Positions 13,145-28,000 of a DNA stretch of 64,000 nt are shown here, one piece after another. Under the pieces are notes generated by a model, which searched no databases, was not told the DNA's origin, and saw only the letters and a program-made list of their open reading frames with translations. The position numbers were made by a program, and so were the translations under genes. Origin of the DNA: Caprimulgus europaeus (lineage: Eukaryota; Chordata; Aves; Caprimulgiformes; Caprimulgidae); assembly GCA_907165065.1 (NCBI GenBank), contig OU015550.1, positions 6,173,501 through 6,237,500 of the forward strand, given 5' to 3'. Within the stretch, counting starts at the first letter, position 1; every line of letters starts with the position of its first letter.

Positions 13145-16100
13145 TTCCATCAAACCAGCTTTCTCACCCCCCATATTTGCCAAAGTCTTCAAACAAGGGC
13201 AGCACCAGAGACCTCCATCTCCAGAATTTAATACACAGCAGTAACTCCTCAGGAGATGACCTGCTCTGTTTGAATCTACAAAAACCCCACTGTGTTCACA
13301 GAAATCCAGTGTGGATCTCGAGCACAGTATATTACTGAGAGCTTATAGGCAAAGTACATTCTTATTCCAACCGAGTACCTCATCATTTTAATGCGTTAAT
13401 CAAATCTCTGTGGCTCAGGACTGAAGTCCCTGCATTCATCATCAATTTGAGATGAACCTATTATTTCAGTTCAGAAAATTACTCGCTAAACACAATCAAG
13501 CATTACTTCTCTGAAGTCTTTATACCACAAGTGTTTTCACTGTGAAGAGCCTGAGAGCAGCTCTCCCTTCAGCTGGACCCCTGGGTGCACGGAGCAGAGA
13601 CAGGGCAGGGAGTGGAGACAGGACAAACATCTCAAGAGCCACTAGTAAGACTTTATCTCACTTGAGTTTAACTCTTCACCTGGAGTGCATGGCTGAAGCA
13701 GATACTCCAGCCAGGCCATTAGACCAATTTTAGCATTTTCTGTCTGCTAGAGGCCCCTTCCAAGCCCCACAAACCTCCCACACACATGGCCATGGGGCAG
13801 CTGTGATGCCACCTCAGCAGAACAGGAACTCGAGTTGGCCTCACCCATCTATTCCCCAGTGGGGAACTTGGAGGGAGCTATATAAGAGAAAAAAACCACC
13901 TTGCCAGCTGTTAAAAACCATTCCCATGAGGTTCCCAACAGCTGTCAGAGGGCAGGAGATATATTACCTTAGTTCTCCAGACTCTACCCAGTGTAGTTGG
14001 TAACAGCATCAGGAAAAGGCAGCAGCAAAAGACTGACACAGCACCTGCCAAGGGAGCTGCTCACACTGACCCTGCTCCAAACCCAATTTCCCCGTGGACT
14101 CAAACACTTTAAACTTCTGCTGGAAATTTTTCAACAGCAAATTCTGTTTCTCCAGCAGAAACATTTGTGCAGTGTTGCATTCTGAGATTGTTCACGTACA
14201 CGGATCTATTTGATAAATGCTCCAGCAGGGTTTTTGGATCCATCAGCTGCCTGTGGGAACAGATTTAAAGGAAGCTCCTGTATCTGAAATGGAAATCCCC
14301 AACTCCTCCCACACATTTTCCAAGGAGACCAAGCACTGCTGGAGCTGATCAGCTGCGTGTGCTCTCGCAGTCAAAAACTTACAGCAAATGGCACCTGATT
14401 TGCCATAGCCGAGACATTTCACAAATGCACTTTACACAGAAAGCCTAAAATGTAAATCCCAGTGCTGTACTGAAACTGGCTAGCACCCAGGAGCCTATTT
14501 CTTGGCTTTAAATATCACTGGGAAATATAAAAGGATCCTTCTAGTTAATACTAATTATTACCCAGTCTATCATTAACAGCAACTGCACACACTTTGATAG
14601 ATGGGTTGAGAAGCTTTGTGGGGTTTTTTTTTATTGCTGACTCCATGACCAGTTGCCAAACTTTTCTTATTACTGATAATTAGATCCTGTTTGTCTAACA
14701 TCTGCTTCTGCTCCAGCACCAAGTGCAGTGGGCTCCTTCCTCATGCATGAGGGGAGTCTGTATCAGGAACAGGAGGGGTATCTGAGCAGACTCCCCAAAA
14801 ATATGAGTGGGTAGGAACTGCTGCCTGCACAAGGGCAGAGGAGGGAAATAGTAAAATAAAACAAAATGTTCTTTGTCTCCTTGGTCTGAACCACTTTTAA
14901 TAAGATGACCTTTGTGGAACACCAAACTGCTCATCTTCTTTCCAGCATATATAATAACATCTATACAATGAAATGATTGGCAATAGCAACACTCAGGTTT
15001 CAGGCTGATAAACACAGAATGGCTTCAGGTATGTTTCTGCACGTAGGACACGTCCATCAGGTATGACAGAGAGCTGGGGCACAGAGAACCCACTATGGAG
15101 CCTTCCTTCAAATTCCTATCAGTTGATTCATACTTTTGTAAAAGAAAGACTCTACTGACGTCTCCTCAGGGCATAAGAAATGTTTATAGAATACCTATTG
15201 CATACCGAGATTATGAGCAATTTGAAGATTTATTTTTACACGTAAAATTGATAAGATCTCTGAAAATTTAAAGCGTTAATTTCAGGAAGCGTCAGTTTCG
15301 CAGTTCCTTTGTTCTGACAGACAATAGTAAACAATGTTCCAGTGACCTCCAGTGGGCACCAGCAGAAAACGCACCCATCCCCTGCTTGGGGCTCCTTTTT
15401 ATTTGCAAAACCTGGAGTAACAACAGTTGGGCTGAGATGTCCCTGCAGGGGCTGCCCAGGTTCATTGCCTGATGAACAAGCAAGGCCAAGTGGTCTGAGA
15501 TATCCTCCTTGGCATTTTTATCCAGATGAGTTCAAACGAACCTTCGTATCCCTCTGACATGTGCACAACTCGGGTGAAAGTCTTCAGTGTTCTGACAATA
15601 GGATAAGAGGGGGGGAAAACCCCACAAACCAACACATGGAGACCTTGCTGCTCTCTAAGCCTGGCTTTGTGTCTTCAAGAAGCACAAAAAAATTAACATG
15701 ACCCAACGTGCACGGAAAGCACGTGAAACAAGTGGATGCTTGATGCCAGGAGCAAAGCAACATTAACTCCTTTCCGCTCCAGAGCGTGAATCTACTGGAA
15801 ACAGGAACATTTATTCATAAACAAGTTCATCATTATGGTCTAAGTTCAGAATTCTTCAACTCATGCATGCCAATACAGCAGCTTCAACTCTTTTTCCCTA
15901 CATTCTTCGTATCTCAAGAAATATAAGCCATGAAAAGTGTACAAAGACCTCACACTATTTCTTCCTGATAACATAAGAAAAATAATTGTGCATTTTGCCT
16001 GTTTCTTTGTATAATGAAAGAACTAACATTTCCATAAGAAAACATTTAATGTCCCAAAGCATCATTCCTCATTGAAATGAAACTTCTCAGAAGAGCAGTT

Positions 16101-18754
16101 GTTCATCATGGAAAAAACATGAACACTAGTGCAGGGTCTCTATTTGCTACTGTCTCCACAATATTAATGCAGAAGATAATATATAGGCTTGAATCAATAC
16201 TTCCCTGACTTCTCCATCCATCAGCCCCCCCCTCATTTGATAAAAGTCCTTCCATGTCACGTTCTCCCAGACTGATGAGATCACAGCACCTCTTTCCAGC
16301 ATGAGTGATAGTGTGGAGATGTATAATTGCCCAATAAATCACACCCTCTGGATCAAAGATCCGAGATCCTCTGGGTGCCAGGGAGGCAGAGCAAACATCA
16401 TAAAATACAATAATTTAATTAATTACACCCAGATTTTTACCACCTTCAGACAGGTTGAGTATAACTTGTCACATACAGATACCCTGAAAGATTCAGCCAA
16501 AACCACCTCACTGCAGAATTTGGGCCTAAAACTATAAACATTTTGGGGTGAGGACTGTGGAAGCAACATGGACACAGCAACACCTCGCTGCAACACAGAA
16601 TTCTGAGAGCTACAAATAGGACTGAAGCATCCCTGGTTCTCCATGTCCACACAGTGACTGCTTTAGGACTTCAAGTTACAGAGGACTGTCTGCATCTCAG
16701 GAATTTCATCACATGCACCACAAAAACAGATTGGGCAAGGCCAGGGAAAACAGGGCTGCAAAAGGCACATGTTACCCAGTATCTGATTTCCATCAGTTAC
16801 CACAAACACCTGGAGTGACCCTTTCTCTGGTGTCCTCCCCACACACAACCCTGGAGCAAGCTGGGATTCCCAAGGTGCCTCCTTCTTTCTGCTGACCCTC
16901 ACACAGGAGCTCCTCAGCATCCCAACACTATGGAAACAAGTGTTCCAGTTTGCCACAGTGGTGGAAGAAATGTGTTTCTGGCTGCTGTCTAGTGGACCTT
17001 GTACAGGTGCTGTGGGCAGCAGTCACATCACAGCAGCAGTGGCCTCAGGTCACTGGAGTTTGCAGGAGTGGGTGCTGATAGGATGCACGCCGCGTGCCTG
17101 CGCCCAGCAAGGCTGTTTTCAAAACACATTAATCGAAAGATTGTGTTTCATAGCCACAAGGTGTAGGCATTATTTCAAGTATTTCTGATAGAATTTGATA
17201 CCACCAAAACTTGAAGGAATTAAGGCCTTCCTGGCAGCTGCCACCCTTGGCCCAAGTGCAAGTCATGAGTCTCCATATGCTCCAACTCAGACTCGCACCA
17301 ACAAGCACGTTCACCCGAGCAAGCAAAGCTGCAATCTGCTAACTCGAGCTCAGGAAAAACAGTGGAGCCCAGAACCCTCTGTTGGACAGGCTCCTGATTC
17401 CACAACCTTTAATCCTTTCTGTCAGCCCTGCAAGATCAGGTATTAACATCTCCGTAACCTCTTGTACTAATTAAGATAGCAGATCTTTGGTGCTCGCCTC
17501 TGCGCTGGCTTCAAAGCCGAGCCCCGACAGGCTGCTGAAGTGTTTGTGCATTTCAGTGAGTGGCCCTTGTAAAACAGAAACTCTAATGAACACACCAGGG
17601 GAAGCTTCCCTAGAAGTGCAGGGTCATTACAGAACGACTGGAACTAAAACACCTGAGCTGAGCTTGGGAAATGGACAGGTGGGAAGCCTGGTGCTGTGGA
17701 AAGTCACCACTGTGCCCAAACGCTTTGCAGGTATTCATTAGAGACTGGGGCACTCTGTCCAGGACCTGTCCTTCCTACAAAGCCACATTCACATGGCTCC
17801 AGACCTTTTGCTTCCCAGACACTTGCATTTTACTACAAACAATCTTAAAAGCAGAAATAACTGAAAAGAGAAGTCAAAGCAGTTTAAGGTAAACACGAGC
17901 AGGGAGTCTCCTCTGAGTTACACTGATTTTTAGAAGTACTTCAGACATGCAAACACATCCCCAGTGTTTGATTATCTAGCTCCTTTCTTAGCAAGTCCAG
18001 CCCAGACTTCTACAGCAGCAAGAGATGTTTCTGCTCCAAGACCACCAGCTCATCTCCCCCAGCCCCCACACCTGGGATGGGGCTGCAGGAGCTGAACTTA
18101 CCCAACACAGCCCAAAGCTGTTGGATTCAGGCAACACTAACCAGGTCAGGAAAGTTTGACCCAGCTGTAGATGAGGTTTGAGCTTAAGGCACAGCCCAGG
18201 ATACAGGATTGAATAAAGTTTAAATCCCAAAAGCTGCTTAAGACTTAGCATTGCTATTTTTTGCTTGTCTGTACCCAGCCACACCGCACTGATGACAGAC
18301 TAAGCACTTTCTGAACTTGCAGTTTGAGATACCACCAAGTTACAGGGAAAGGAAACCATAAAAAATAATTTATCTACAAATACCACCAACTCTCTGCACA
18401 CAAGCAGCACGGGACACAGCTAAAACAAGAAGAAACATTAATAAAGAGACAAAAGAAAAAGTGGATTAAATTGGCAGGAACTGGAATGACTCAGGATCTC
18501 ACTGAACAAAGAGAAACCTCATTGCTTTGCAGTTTCTTTGGTTGCATGAAACAAGTTCAGTAAACAGGTCCTTGTCTCACAGCCCCAAGACCAAGCACAA
18601 AAGGGAAGAGTTCCCAGCTTCATCCCTTCTACAGCTTTAGCCAGAAAGTTAATAAACACAAAAACATTGTGCCTTAGAGAGAAACAATCACCTCTGCCGC
18701 TGATTACCCGCTCCAGCACAAAGGTTAGCGCAAGCACCGTCCACCCTTCCCCAA
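13145..18754. other. Intergenic DNA, no gene recognised
   Basis: The block has ordinary base composition with AT-rich islands (for example 16400-16440 with repeated TTAATTAATTA). I see no exon with plausible splice sites and a recognisable product, and no interspersed repeat that I can name. Confidence 0.55.
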
Positions 18755-18866
18755 CCACACCCGTACTTGGGCTGTGTAACGGCCACACCCGTACCTGGGC
18801 TGTGTAACGGCCACACCCGTACCTGGGCTGTGTAACGGCCACACCCGTACCTGGGCTGTGTAACGG
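18755..18866 (+). repeat. 28-bp minisatellite, four copies
   Basis: The unit starts CCACACCCGTACCTGGGCTG and ends TGTAACGG. It is repeated four times at 18755, 18783, 18811 and 18839; only the first copy differs (T for C). Each unit has a CCACACCC box (KLF-type) and a TAACGG box (MYB-type). Confidence 0.95.
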
Positions 18867-19043
18867 CCACACACAGAGACAGCGGGAAAACAAAAAGAAA
18901 ACACGAGGAAAAATCCAAATACCTTTTTTTTGTTGTTTTCTTTCTTTTGCTCAGCTTCTTCAGCCTCCCAGCACCCTGAGCCTCCACTTCTCTTGTGCTG
19001 CCCCCACCACTGTCCCTCTTAAAAAGGGTCTGTGGCACGCGGT

Positions 19044-19079
19044 GCTGGTGGGGCCTCGTTAGCTGGTGGGGCCTCGTTA
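19044..19079 (+). repeat. Tandem duplication of an 18-bp unit
   Basis: GCTGGTGGGGCCTCGTTA occurs at 19044-19061 and 19062-19079 without mismatch. It lies about 180 bp beyond the 28-bp minisatellite. Confidence 0.9.
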
Positions 19080-22000
19080 GTTAACACAATTCACCTGTCT
19101 CCCAGGTGCTGGGGGGGCTCAGCCCGGCCAACCCCGCCCCAGAACAGGTGGTTTCAATATCACTAATTTGGCCAGAGAAGTTTTTATCTTTGTACCTGCT
19201 GTCCCTGCCCTGCCTTTGGCAAAGATGCAGAGTTAAAAATAAATAAATTAATTAATTTTGAACATAAAAAACCTCAAACTCCCAAAAATCTTGAGGGGAA
19301 AAAATAATTTCATTGGCCATTTAGTTACTTTTCTAAACATCTCTACTGGAATTCACTTTATGCCAGTCTCTCCTAACTTACAGCACACTTGGCCAACTTA
19401 ACCTTTGAAAAGGTTTTTTTTTTATTATTGATTGAGTGTTACACAGACATTTACATTTCTTGGAGGGAGGAAGAGGCAGGGAAGAAAATTAAATTACTTT
19501 GCTTAGTAATCTTAATTATCTGAAATAATTACCTTCAGTCAATTCTCAAACAAGAACTCTCTGGGGAACAGTGTATTTTAGTTTGGATAAAGGCAAAGGA
19601 ATTGAGTCCAAAGGAATAAATTTTGTAACTTCTTTAGATATACCTAATTAACCATCTGAGTGAGGAATCCAATCAAAGCTTCTCTATTACACTTAATTAT
19701 TAAAAGCCATTTAGGTGGGAAAAACCAAAAGGAGGCATCTAAAAGAGCTCTTTATAACTCAAAGGGTAATTTTAGAAAAGAACTGAAGAAATGGGTGAAA
19801 GGAGAGCAGAAGTAAAATATTTTTAATAGAAGTGATTCATTTTCTAGCCAGGCCCCAAAAGAGAGACTTGGTAACTCTGGTATTTTGTACACAGCTCTAG
19901 GCTGGAACGAGCACAAAGATTTTTAGGCTTCCCAGAAATGGGCAGAGCTTCATTAAGACCTTTTCCAGCAGAAGGCAGGGGAGATGCTTTGTTCTCGCTG
20001 CAGCACTGGCTGACAGCTTGCAGAGATGTCGCCCGATTAAAAGAAATGATCCCTGTTATATTCATTACAGAAAGCATTAAAAAGTCCTCCAAAGAGTTTT
20101 CACATGGATTTGTGCATCCATGTGTGCACCTCCCAGCCCGGAGAGCCAGAGAGCAGGTCCTGCTGCCGAACGCTCGTGGCAACGGGTGAGGACGGGGTTT
20201 GGCTGGGTTGGCTTTGCCAAAAGCGATGGCTGGATATTTGCAGCCTGGGGCGCTTGGCCTCTGCAGAGCCAGCAGCGAGGAAGCAGATGCCAGGGGCTGG
20301 CAGAGATGCTGTATTTCATCCCACCTCAGCAGAGCCTTCTTCCCACCTTCCTCACTGTGCTTTAGCTTTTCCCCAGTTCATAAGGCAGAGGACGACAGTT
20401 CTTCACTTCTATTTAGCAGGAGTCACCCCTTCCAAACACACAACAGACTCCAGCACAGCGGGACAGTCCCATTTTGATGCAACAATTCTGTGTCTGCATC
20501 CCTGTGCTCCAGCAGCTCTGTCCCACCACCCCATGGCCTCTCTCCCCCTCCTCGGGAAGGGGCTGTGCAGGGGATAGCGGGTGGGCGCCGGGATGGATCC
20601 GCCGATGGGCTCCAGCCGGGCACTGGGACATTTTTAATCCAGAGGGTTTATTAGATTAGCAAGGCCACCAGGCCAGTCTGCTGCCAACACCTCTAATGTC
20701 TCACACAAATAACGGCACTGGAAGGTTCAAATGTCTGGAAAGCACAGAGGAAGGATATATTTATCTTACTTATTTTATTTTCCTTGGTGTCTGTGGCTCT
20801 CCTGGTTCAGACAACAGAAATGAGAAGGTTTGTGTATAACTGTTGCTTTCCCAGCAACAATTGTGTGCACAAGATCATGCAAAGAGGGGAGACGTGCCTG
20901 TCTCAAGGCCATTTAACCTATTTCTATGTCTTTTATCAGATTCATCGAGAACTAAGACTGAAGATGATCTTACAGGCTCATCCAGCCCTTACTGAGGTGA
21001 CATTAATCTCTGCTGTTTTCCTTTCTGTAAAATAAAATTAAGAACTCGCTGCTCAGCGTGCCAGTCAATAGTTATAACACACTCCAGGTCCCCTGGATGA
21101 GGGGTAAAACATTGGCTTATGCAGCTGGGATAGTTCCTGGTCACAGGTAGTTTCTCTCCTGAATTTCCTTGTGCAGAGGAGTTCAGCCTGGCTTGTTAGC
21201 CCCCAAGGTAACTCAAGGACTTAAAAGCAGGATCCTGTTTACGGGTTCAATCAAAGCAAACAAACTGCTAAAAATACCTTGGCATCCCATCTGTTGCCAG
21301 GCAGGGAATTTAGTCTCAACAGTCAGGGAACGGGATGAAAGGCTGTAATAAACACCTTGAAATGGATATCTGAGAAATTCTGTGGCCTCAGGAAAATGGT
21401 CTGATTTTTGTCTTGCACAAAAAGTTTTTCAATTTGTTTTTCCTAAGGGAGAGAAGTGAGCACAGGCTCCTGCAGTACAGGGAGGGGAGCAAACAAACAG
21501 CGAGCCTTAAGGATTAATAAGTGTCAAATGAACTGATGAACTTTCAAATGAACATCAAATTGCTGATGAGCACAACTCCATTGGCAGAACCAAAGCACAG
21601 AGGGACGTGTGTGGCCCGAGCACGGTGCCAGCCCCCCCTGCTGCGCTGTGCCTGCTCCCGGCGAGCCCTACGGAAAGCGACGGCTTGGAATCTTATTCCT
21701 GAGCCTCCTGGGAAACTATCCCACCTCTGCTCCCCCCGACAGCAAAAGCCACCCTGTGGCAAAGCCTTTGCTCAAGGAGTAAATACTCTGTGAATCAGCA
21801 GTGTGCTGATGGTTACAACAACCGCTGGTGCTGCAGCAAACGCAGGGTCCCTGGGAAAGTGTTTCTGCGGGAAGAGGCGGAGAGCAGCGGCACCGGGCTG
21901 CCGAGGAAAGGTACCCAGGGAGCAGTGAACAGGGAATCGTCACTGTCTGCCACAGGTACATCCAAAATACCTTAAAAAGATCATAAAGAGGAAAGGGCAG

Positions 22001-25000
22001 CAATTAAAGGTGACCTAAACAGAACCGTGTCATCCTGCCAACAGCAGCGTCGAGTGCAGCTGCTCAGCAGGACCGAAACGCTGGTAAAACCCACAGATCC
22101 CGTGTCCCATGGGGCCTGGGGCAGCCAGCACAGGTAACGCTGTTCACTTGGGTTTCACAGAGCAAATACAAAGCATTTTGTGCTGAACAAGACAACAAAG
22201 TAAAAAAATGATGAATAAATAATTTCCATCGTGGTGAGACGCCTGGACAGACCATTTGGGACTATCTCTGCAAATGCAGCAGTAAGTTCTGGAAATTGTC
22301 TTCCTTTTGGCAAGTGCCCTCTTGTCCCCTGAGGAGCTGGCACCTGCCTCCTCCAGGATCCTCACTGGCTCCTTACGCTGGCAGCGATTGGCACTGATAT
22401 ATCCTGTGTGGTTGGGCATGGGTTTTTACACAGAGTAGTAGGAAAGCAACGGAAAATAATAATGAGAAAATGCTTTGCTAGGAAGTGTCTGGTAGGCTGG
22501 TCTTTGCTGTTCACCTGCTTCTCTGTTAATTATCTACAGAAAATATTAACATTTTTATTCAGTGAAACACCACGTGAGGATGATTTCAAGTCTGCATTTG
22601 CATCTACAGAGTCTTTTCTTGTCCAAGGGACCACCTCTTCCTAAGATGCTGGATTTTCCTGGCTCTGAATCCCATGCCTCCTTCCAGCTCCCATCCTGCC
22701 TGTCCTTTTGTCTTTCTTTTTTTCCAAATCTGGTTTTACACTGTAACTCAAGAGAAGGCAGCACTGATCAAATCACCCACATGCACACAAGAAATACAAA
22801 ATTTGATGCTGTAACCATGAAGCTTTCAGACTAAATCCACCTTCACCTTGTGTGGTGGGGGCCCTGCTGTGCCATCACCATCGTGTACTTAAGCTCTCTT
22901 TGTGATTTCCTCCCATCCCCTTGTGAGAGATGCTCACGGCTTTTGCTGCAGCTTGAGCTGTGAGATTATTATGAACCAGAAGCTTGAAATGAAACTTTAA
23001 GCTGTAAAACAATAAGAAATCTATTTACCAAGCAAAACCACAATAGCTGTTTAAAGTCAGGAGAACCTCCCAGATCAAGACCAGTGGAGCTCAGACCATA
23101 CAGACTGGTTTAAGCAGAAACACTAAGTCCTCTCCGTGCTGTCTAGAGCTGCCTGTGAGCATTCAGGGGGTGGTAAGCAGGACGTGGGTCTCCCCACAGC
23201 GTGGTGGCACTCTGCACATCAGCACAGGAGTCCTGAGCAGCACCTCAGATAGAAATGCCACTTCCACTCCTCATTTTGCTCCTTGTAAGGTGGCCTCAGG
23301 GCAGTTTCTCTTTTGCATGTTGGTAGGGATGCTCAGAATACCCTGCGTTCCCCTCTGCCAATGCCGACCCAAAAACAGACACCTGACAGCTATTTCTAGT
23401 TCTTCCCAATATAAATAATTAATAGCTTCATACTGGGAGGACTCAAATGGCACCAGATGACTCTGGTCATAAATCAGGAGAAAGGCAGGTGGTCTCTTGT
23501 CTGGCATCTCAAAGCTGATGTGCAGCTTTATGAGGAGGGAGGTGGCTCTGGTACAAAACCCATCAATATAAATCCCAGACGTTACAAGCCAGAGCACTTT
23601 TCATACCAGTTTTAAGCACTGTCATAATTCTAATCTTATATGAAATATCCTTGGCAAAGGCCTGGGCTAAGGAACACACCTGCAGCACTCGAACTTTGGG
23701 GTTTATGTTCATCACTGTACCCTAAATCAAACTTCATGTCATTCATTGAGGGACAACTCACTCATTGCCAGGCTGGCTAAAGAAAATTCTAGTAAATACC
23801 TGGATGTTTGAGACTGGGAAAATTTGACCTAAAAATCACCCTCTTCCACTTAGCTGCTAAGCAGCTTGACTTGCTTTCACACCTTAATAATAAGGAATCA
23901 TTAATTAATTCACATTAATATCTAAGCACCTCTTTCATCACTGCCATGCAGCAGCCCATGATGTCCGTGCGCGTGTGCCCATGCGGGACATGGGGACCCG
24001 TGGGGTGTCAGAGAGGGGATGCCCCACCACAGGCATGTGTGGAAACCACCCCTGCCAAAAACAACAGCAAAAGGGTTTTGCTAACTAAAGGCTGCAAACC
24101 CAGGGGTGTGCTTGTCTGTCTGCTGACAGCTCGCAGCTCCCCGGGCACGGCGGCTCTGTTCCCTCGTCACCTTCTGCGGCTTTCCTTCGCGGCACACAAA
24201 ATCCCAGGGACATTCAGCACATGTTTGAGTAATTTATCCATTTCTTTACTCAGCTATTCCAGCCTTATTCTCTAATGTGCTCAGAAAACTTTTACATCTA
24301 GGGAAAAAAAAAAGAGAGACTATGTCACCATGACAATTACCCACTTAGACGGTGCGGCTGAGATGGACCCGCAGGTCACCTGAAAGCCATTATCTGCCAT
24401 GTACACTGTCACATTTCATAGGAAGGAGGTGGGAAGGTTCCTTCTGACAAGGAGTGTTTTTGATTTAGTGCTGCTATAACGAACTGCATGGTGTGTCTAA
24501 AGATGACAGAGTACCTGGAAGGGAGTCTATTTACCCGTAAAGATATCTGCCATCTCTTTAAACAGAACAGAGAAAAGATTATTTAAATAGGTCTGGATAT
24601 ATTCCCTGTGTCATAGCAGACGTGTTAGCTGCCAGCAGCCATCCCACAGCTATTTCCAAATGGTCAGAAAACAGATATTCTGAATAATTACACCTAGCAG
24701 GATCCAGGCAGATAGGAATTTCTCCAAACATCACCAAACCGGGGTAACGGCCCATTATGGGTAACAGCACCTGGGGAAATTGCACTGAACTGTGTCTCTG
24801 GCCATCTCACAGGCAGGTGAGTAAAGCAGACACTTCCCAGGGGTGATGGTCAGCCAGGTCTCGTGGGAAACATGAGGACAATGTCACAGAGCTCCCAGCA
24901 AGGGTACTAAAGTGCAGATGACAGTTGCAGGCGAAGCCGGCGTGTATCAGTAACTCCCACACGCAGAGATGGACTCTGTGGCTGCTCAGGAAATGTTTTG

Positions 25001-28000
25001 TCATCTAGCTTCCACTTTGCAGCAAGCTGATGGAAAAAAAAAGGCATAAATCCATCAGACATGTTGTCTTACCAACTCCTGATATGTTTTGGCTACTTAC
25101 AGAGATTAAGAGAAGTCTTTGGAGCAGATGTGAAATTCAGATCTTGTTTGCTGACTTGTCATCACTCACAAAGCAAAACAAACACTCCTGCAAAAATCAG
25201 CCCTCGCGTCCCGCCGCTCCGAGCCGTGTGCTGCTCCCTCTCCCCCGCGGATCACAGCTCCTGTTGGTCCGTGGTCTGGTCCCACATCCTTTAAAATTTG
25301 CTGTGAAGCCCCAGAGAAGCAACAGTGAGCCCAGTTTAAACCAGTTTACACGGCAATTTTGCTGCAGACATCACTCATTAAAAATATCCAGAATGCCACG
25401 ATACCACACAAGGTGCAGCACTTACAGGAGGGGGTTTTTTCCTTCTTGTTTTTGCCCTCATAATCACAAATAAAATAGAAAAAGTGATTTGAAGCTGCTA
25501 TCTGGCCCAAGAGGAAAAAAATCTTAACAGAAACCCACATAATCCTGTATGAGTCAAGCCCCGAAGAATCTAAGTGGATTCTTTCTTAAGCTAAATTCTA
25601 CAATACCATTATCTCCTTGATTATTTACTGTACACAGTAATAAGAAGACAAAGAAAAATTGCTTGTGGTAAAATCTTTTGGTAACTTTTAGAGGATGCTG
25701 TGGGACCAGCCCTTGGTACATCCCCAGCACTGCTGTGGTAAGGACATATAAAATAAAGTGGAACACGGACCTGGGCTGTCCTTGTCTGCACTTTGCATCA
25801 GTTATCTCCATCCTTCCAGCGAGAGATGGTCACTCCCTCTATGGCTGTCCAAAGAGACCAGAGGTCACAGCAGCAGTTGGAGAGGATGAACTTCCCCAGG
25901 CTCCACAGGCAGCACCAGCCACCGGGATTTCCTGAGCCTCTCCTGCCCAGATGCACAGAGCTAAGTTTGGCTTTTTATGGCTGCATAATTAACCCCTCGA
26001 GTAAACATCTATTCAAACCTACATAATTAGTACTTAATTTTTCAAAAAGCTAATGAAAGGCCCTTTTAGGTTCCTAATTAGCTGCTACTTCCTATTAGTC
26101 AAGTCTGAGTACGAGCTATCGACCTGGGAAATGCGCTCCGTGGCAGGGGCTGTGCAGAGCGGGAACGCGAGGCTGAAAGCAGGATGGGCAAGCATCTGGG
26201 GCATGATCAAGTGTACCTCACGGGGAGTGTCGTTGTGCAATACAGACCACACGTGGTTTAAAAGCAGCCACTTTCCATTGAAGAAATTCAGTCTCAATCC
26301 CAAACCCACAATGTTTCCTCTTTAGGTCACGGTGGGGTTGTAAGTTTTGGGATGGTGGTTTGGGACACGTCCCAGAGAGACAGTTTGCTAAAAAAACAAC
26401 AATACAAGAGAAGTGCTAGCTGCAATTATTTAGGGACAAATAATCAAGCTCCACAGTAAACATACCACTGAACAGCTTAATTAACAGTGCATGCCTATCA
26501 GGAGCTAATTACATGATTCTTTACCATTTTTAAATGAATGGTTACCACTTAGTTCCCAGGACCATAATTACCAGGTTAAGAATGTGCAAAACCTGTAGCT
26601 GAGTTTTTTGGGTAATTCAGTCACCAATTTAACTACTTTATTTATAAAAATAAAGCCTGTAGAAAAGAGCAACACCTTCCAACAGAGACTATTGATTTTG
26701 ATTCAAAGCAGCAGCACCTAGCTCCACATCAACTCATTCCCAATCAAGCTATAAATGAAGGAACCTCCTTGCTTTGCAGTCAGTGTCTGTTTTAAGGCAA
26801 CAAAGGAAAGAAAATAATGCTTACAGATTCCACTTGAGAGGAACGTGTTATTGAATTGCACATTATTTCATGAAGCTCATCTAGAATAACACCTTCCCCT
26901 GACCACCCACTCAGAAATCCCAGCTGCATTGCTTAGAAAAGTCCCAATTCATTTATTCTGGCTCCCAAGTCGATGATGTTTTCATCGGCTGTGCTGCAGT
27001 GCTCTCTGCTGGCACCAGCCTGCGAGCTCCTGGGATGCTGCAGCCGAGGGATGAGGACAAGGTGACAAGGCTGTCACAGCTCTCAGCGTGTCCTGGTGCT
27101 GCGGGGCCTGAGGATTCACATCCCGTGAGTCAAGCTCCTGGCAAACCCTGACATTACCAGCACCGGTTCTTTGTATTTGCGTTCTCAGTTTGGTTTTACA
27201 TCCAGTGTCACGTCTCAAAACTCCTCTGCTCGAGAACCCTGTGCACACACCTCCTGGGCAGTGGCCCTGCTGCCCTGTTTGCCCTCTCACTGAGAATTCT
27301 CAGGACATAGTTCCTCATTTCTTTGCAAAACCTCACCGAGGTGTTCCATGGTCCTTCTCACCAGAGGATACCTGCGCTAAATCCCACCATTTTATTCATT
27401 TCCACGGCAAAGCTCCCTGGCATTGTCTGATGACCACCACCCAGGACCAGGATCAATGATTAGATGTGATTTTCTTTAAAATCTCCTTGGCAGGGCCGGG
27501 GTGAACGGTGCCTTTCAAACAGCTCTGCAAAGGGGCTGCTGGAATTTACACACTGTGCTGCTGGTTTCCATCACACCTCCTCACTTCTGATTCATGCCGT
27601 TAAAAACTAGATTGTTGCCTGCTCCAAGTGCCTTTGGTTAATAGCTGCTATTTTAACTGCAGCCCGTTGAGAGCTCAGCAAAAGTCCCTGAACTGAAGTG
27701 CTATTGTCCCAGATTTCTATCAGGCAAGGTCGAGAGCCACCATCTCAACTGATCCTTTCCACAGCAAAGCACACAGGGAACCTTTCCCTCTTTCCCTCTC
27801 ACTCCTGTTGGCTCGTTGGTGTTTTTCTCACCGTGTCTCTGAAAGCCAAACTCTGAACACTGGTGACCTGAGGAACGTTGCAGCTCTCCCCCATTGAAGA
27901 GCACTGCTCTGCTTTCTGGTTTTTCAGGCAAGTTTGATTCCTGCTTCTAGCTGGTGGCTGTTCTGACATCGCCCTGCTGCACTCTCCTCCTTTCCCTAAG

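Noticed and set aside
21240..21260. tRNA-like B-box (GGTTCAATC)
   Set aside because: No matching A-box or cloverleaf could be built around it.
27089..27101. RE1-like half sites TGTCC and GGTGCTG
   Set aside because: The spacer between the halves is one base shorter than the canonical element, and outer positions do not match.
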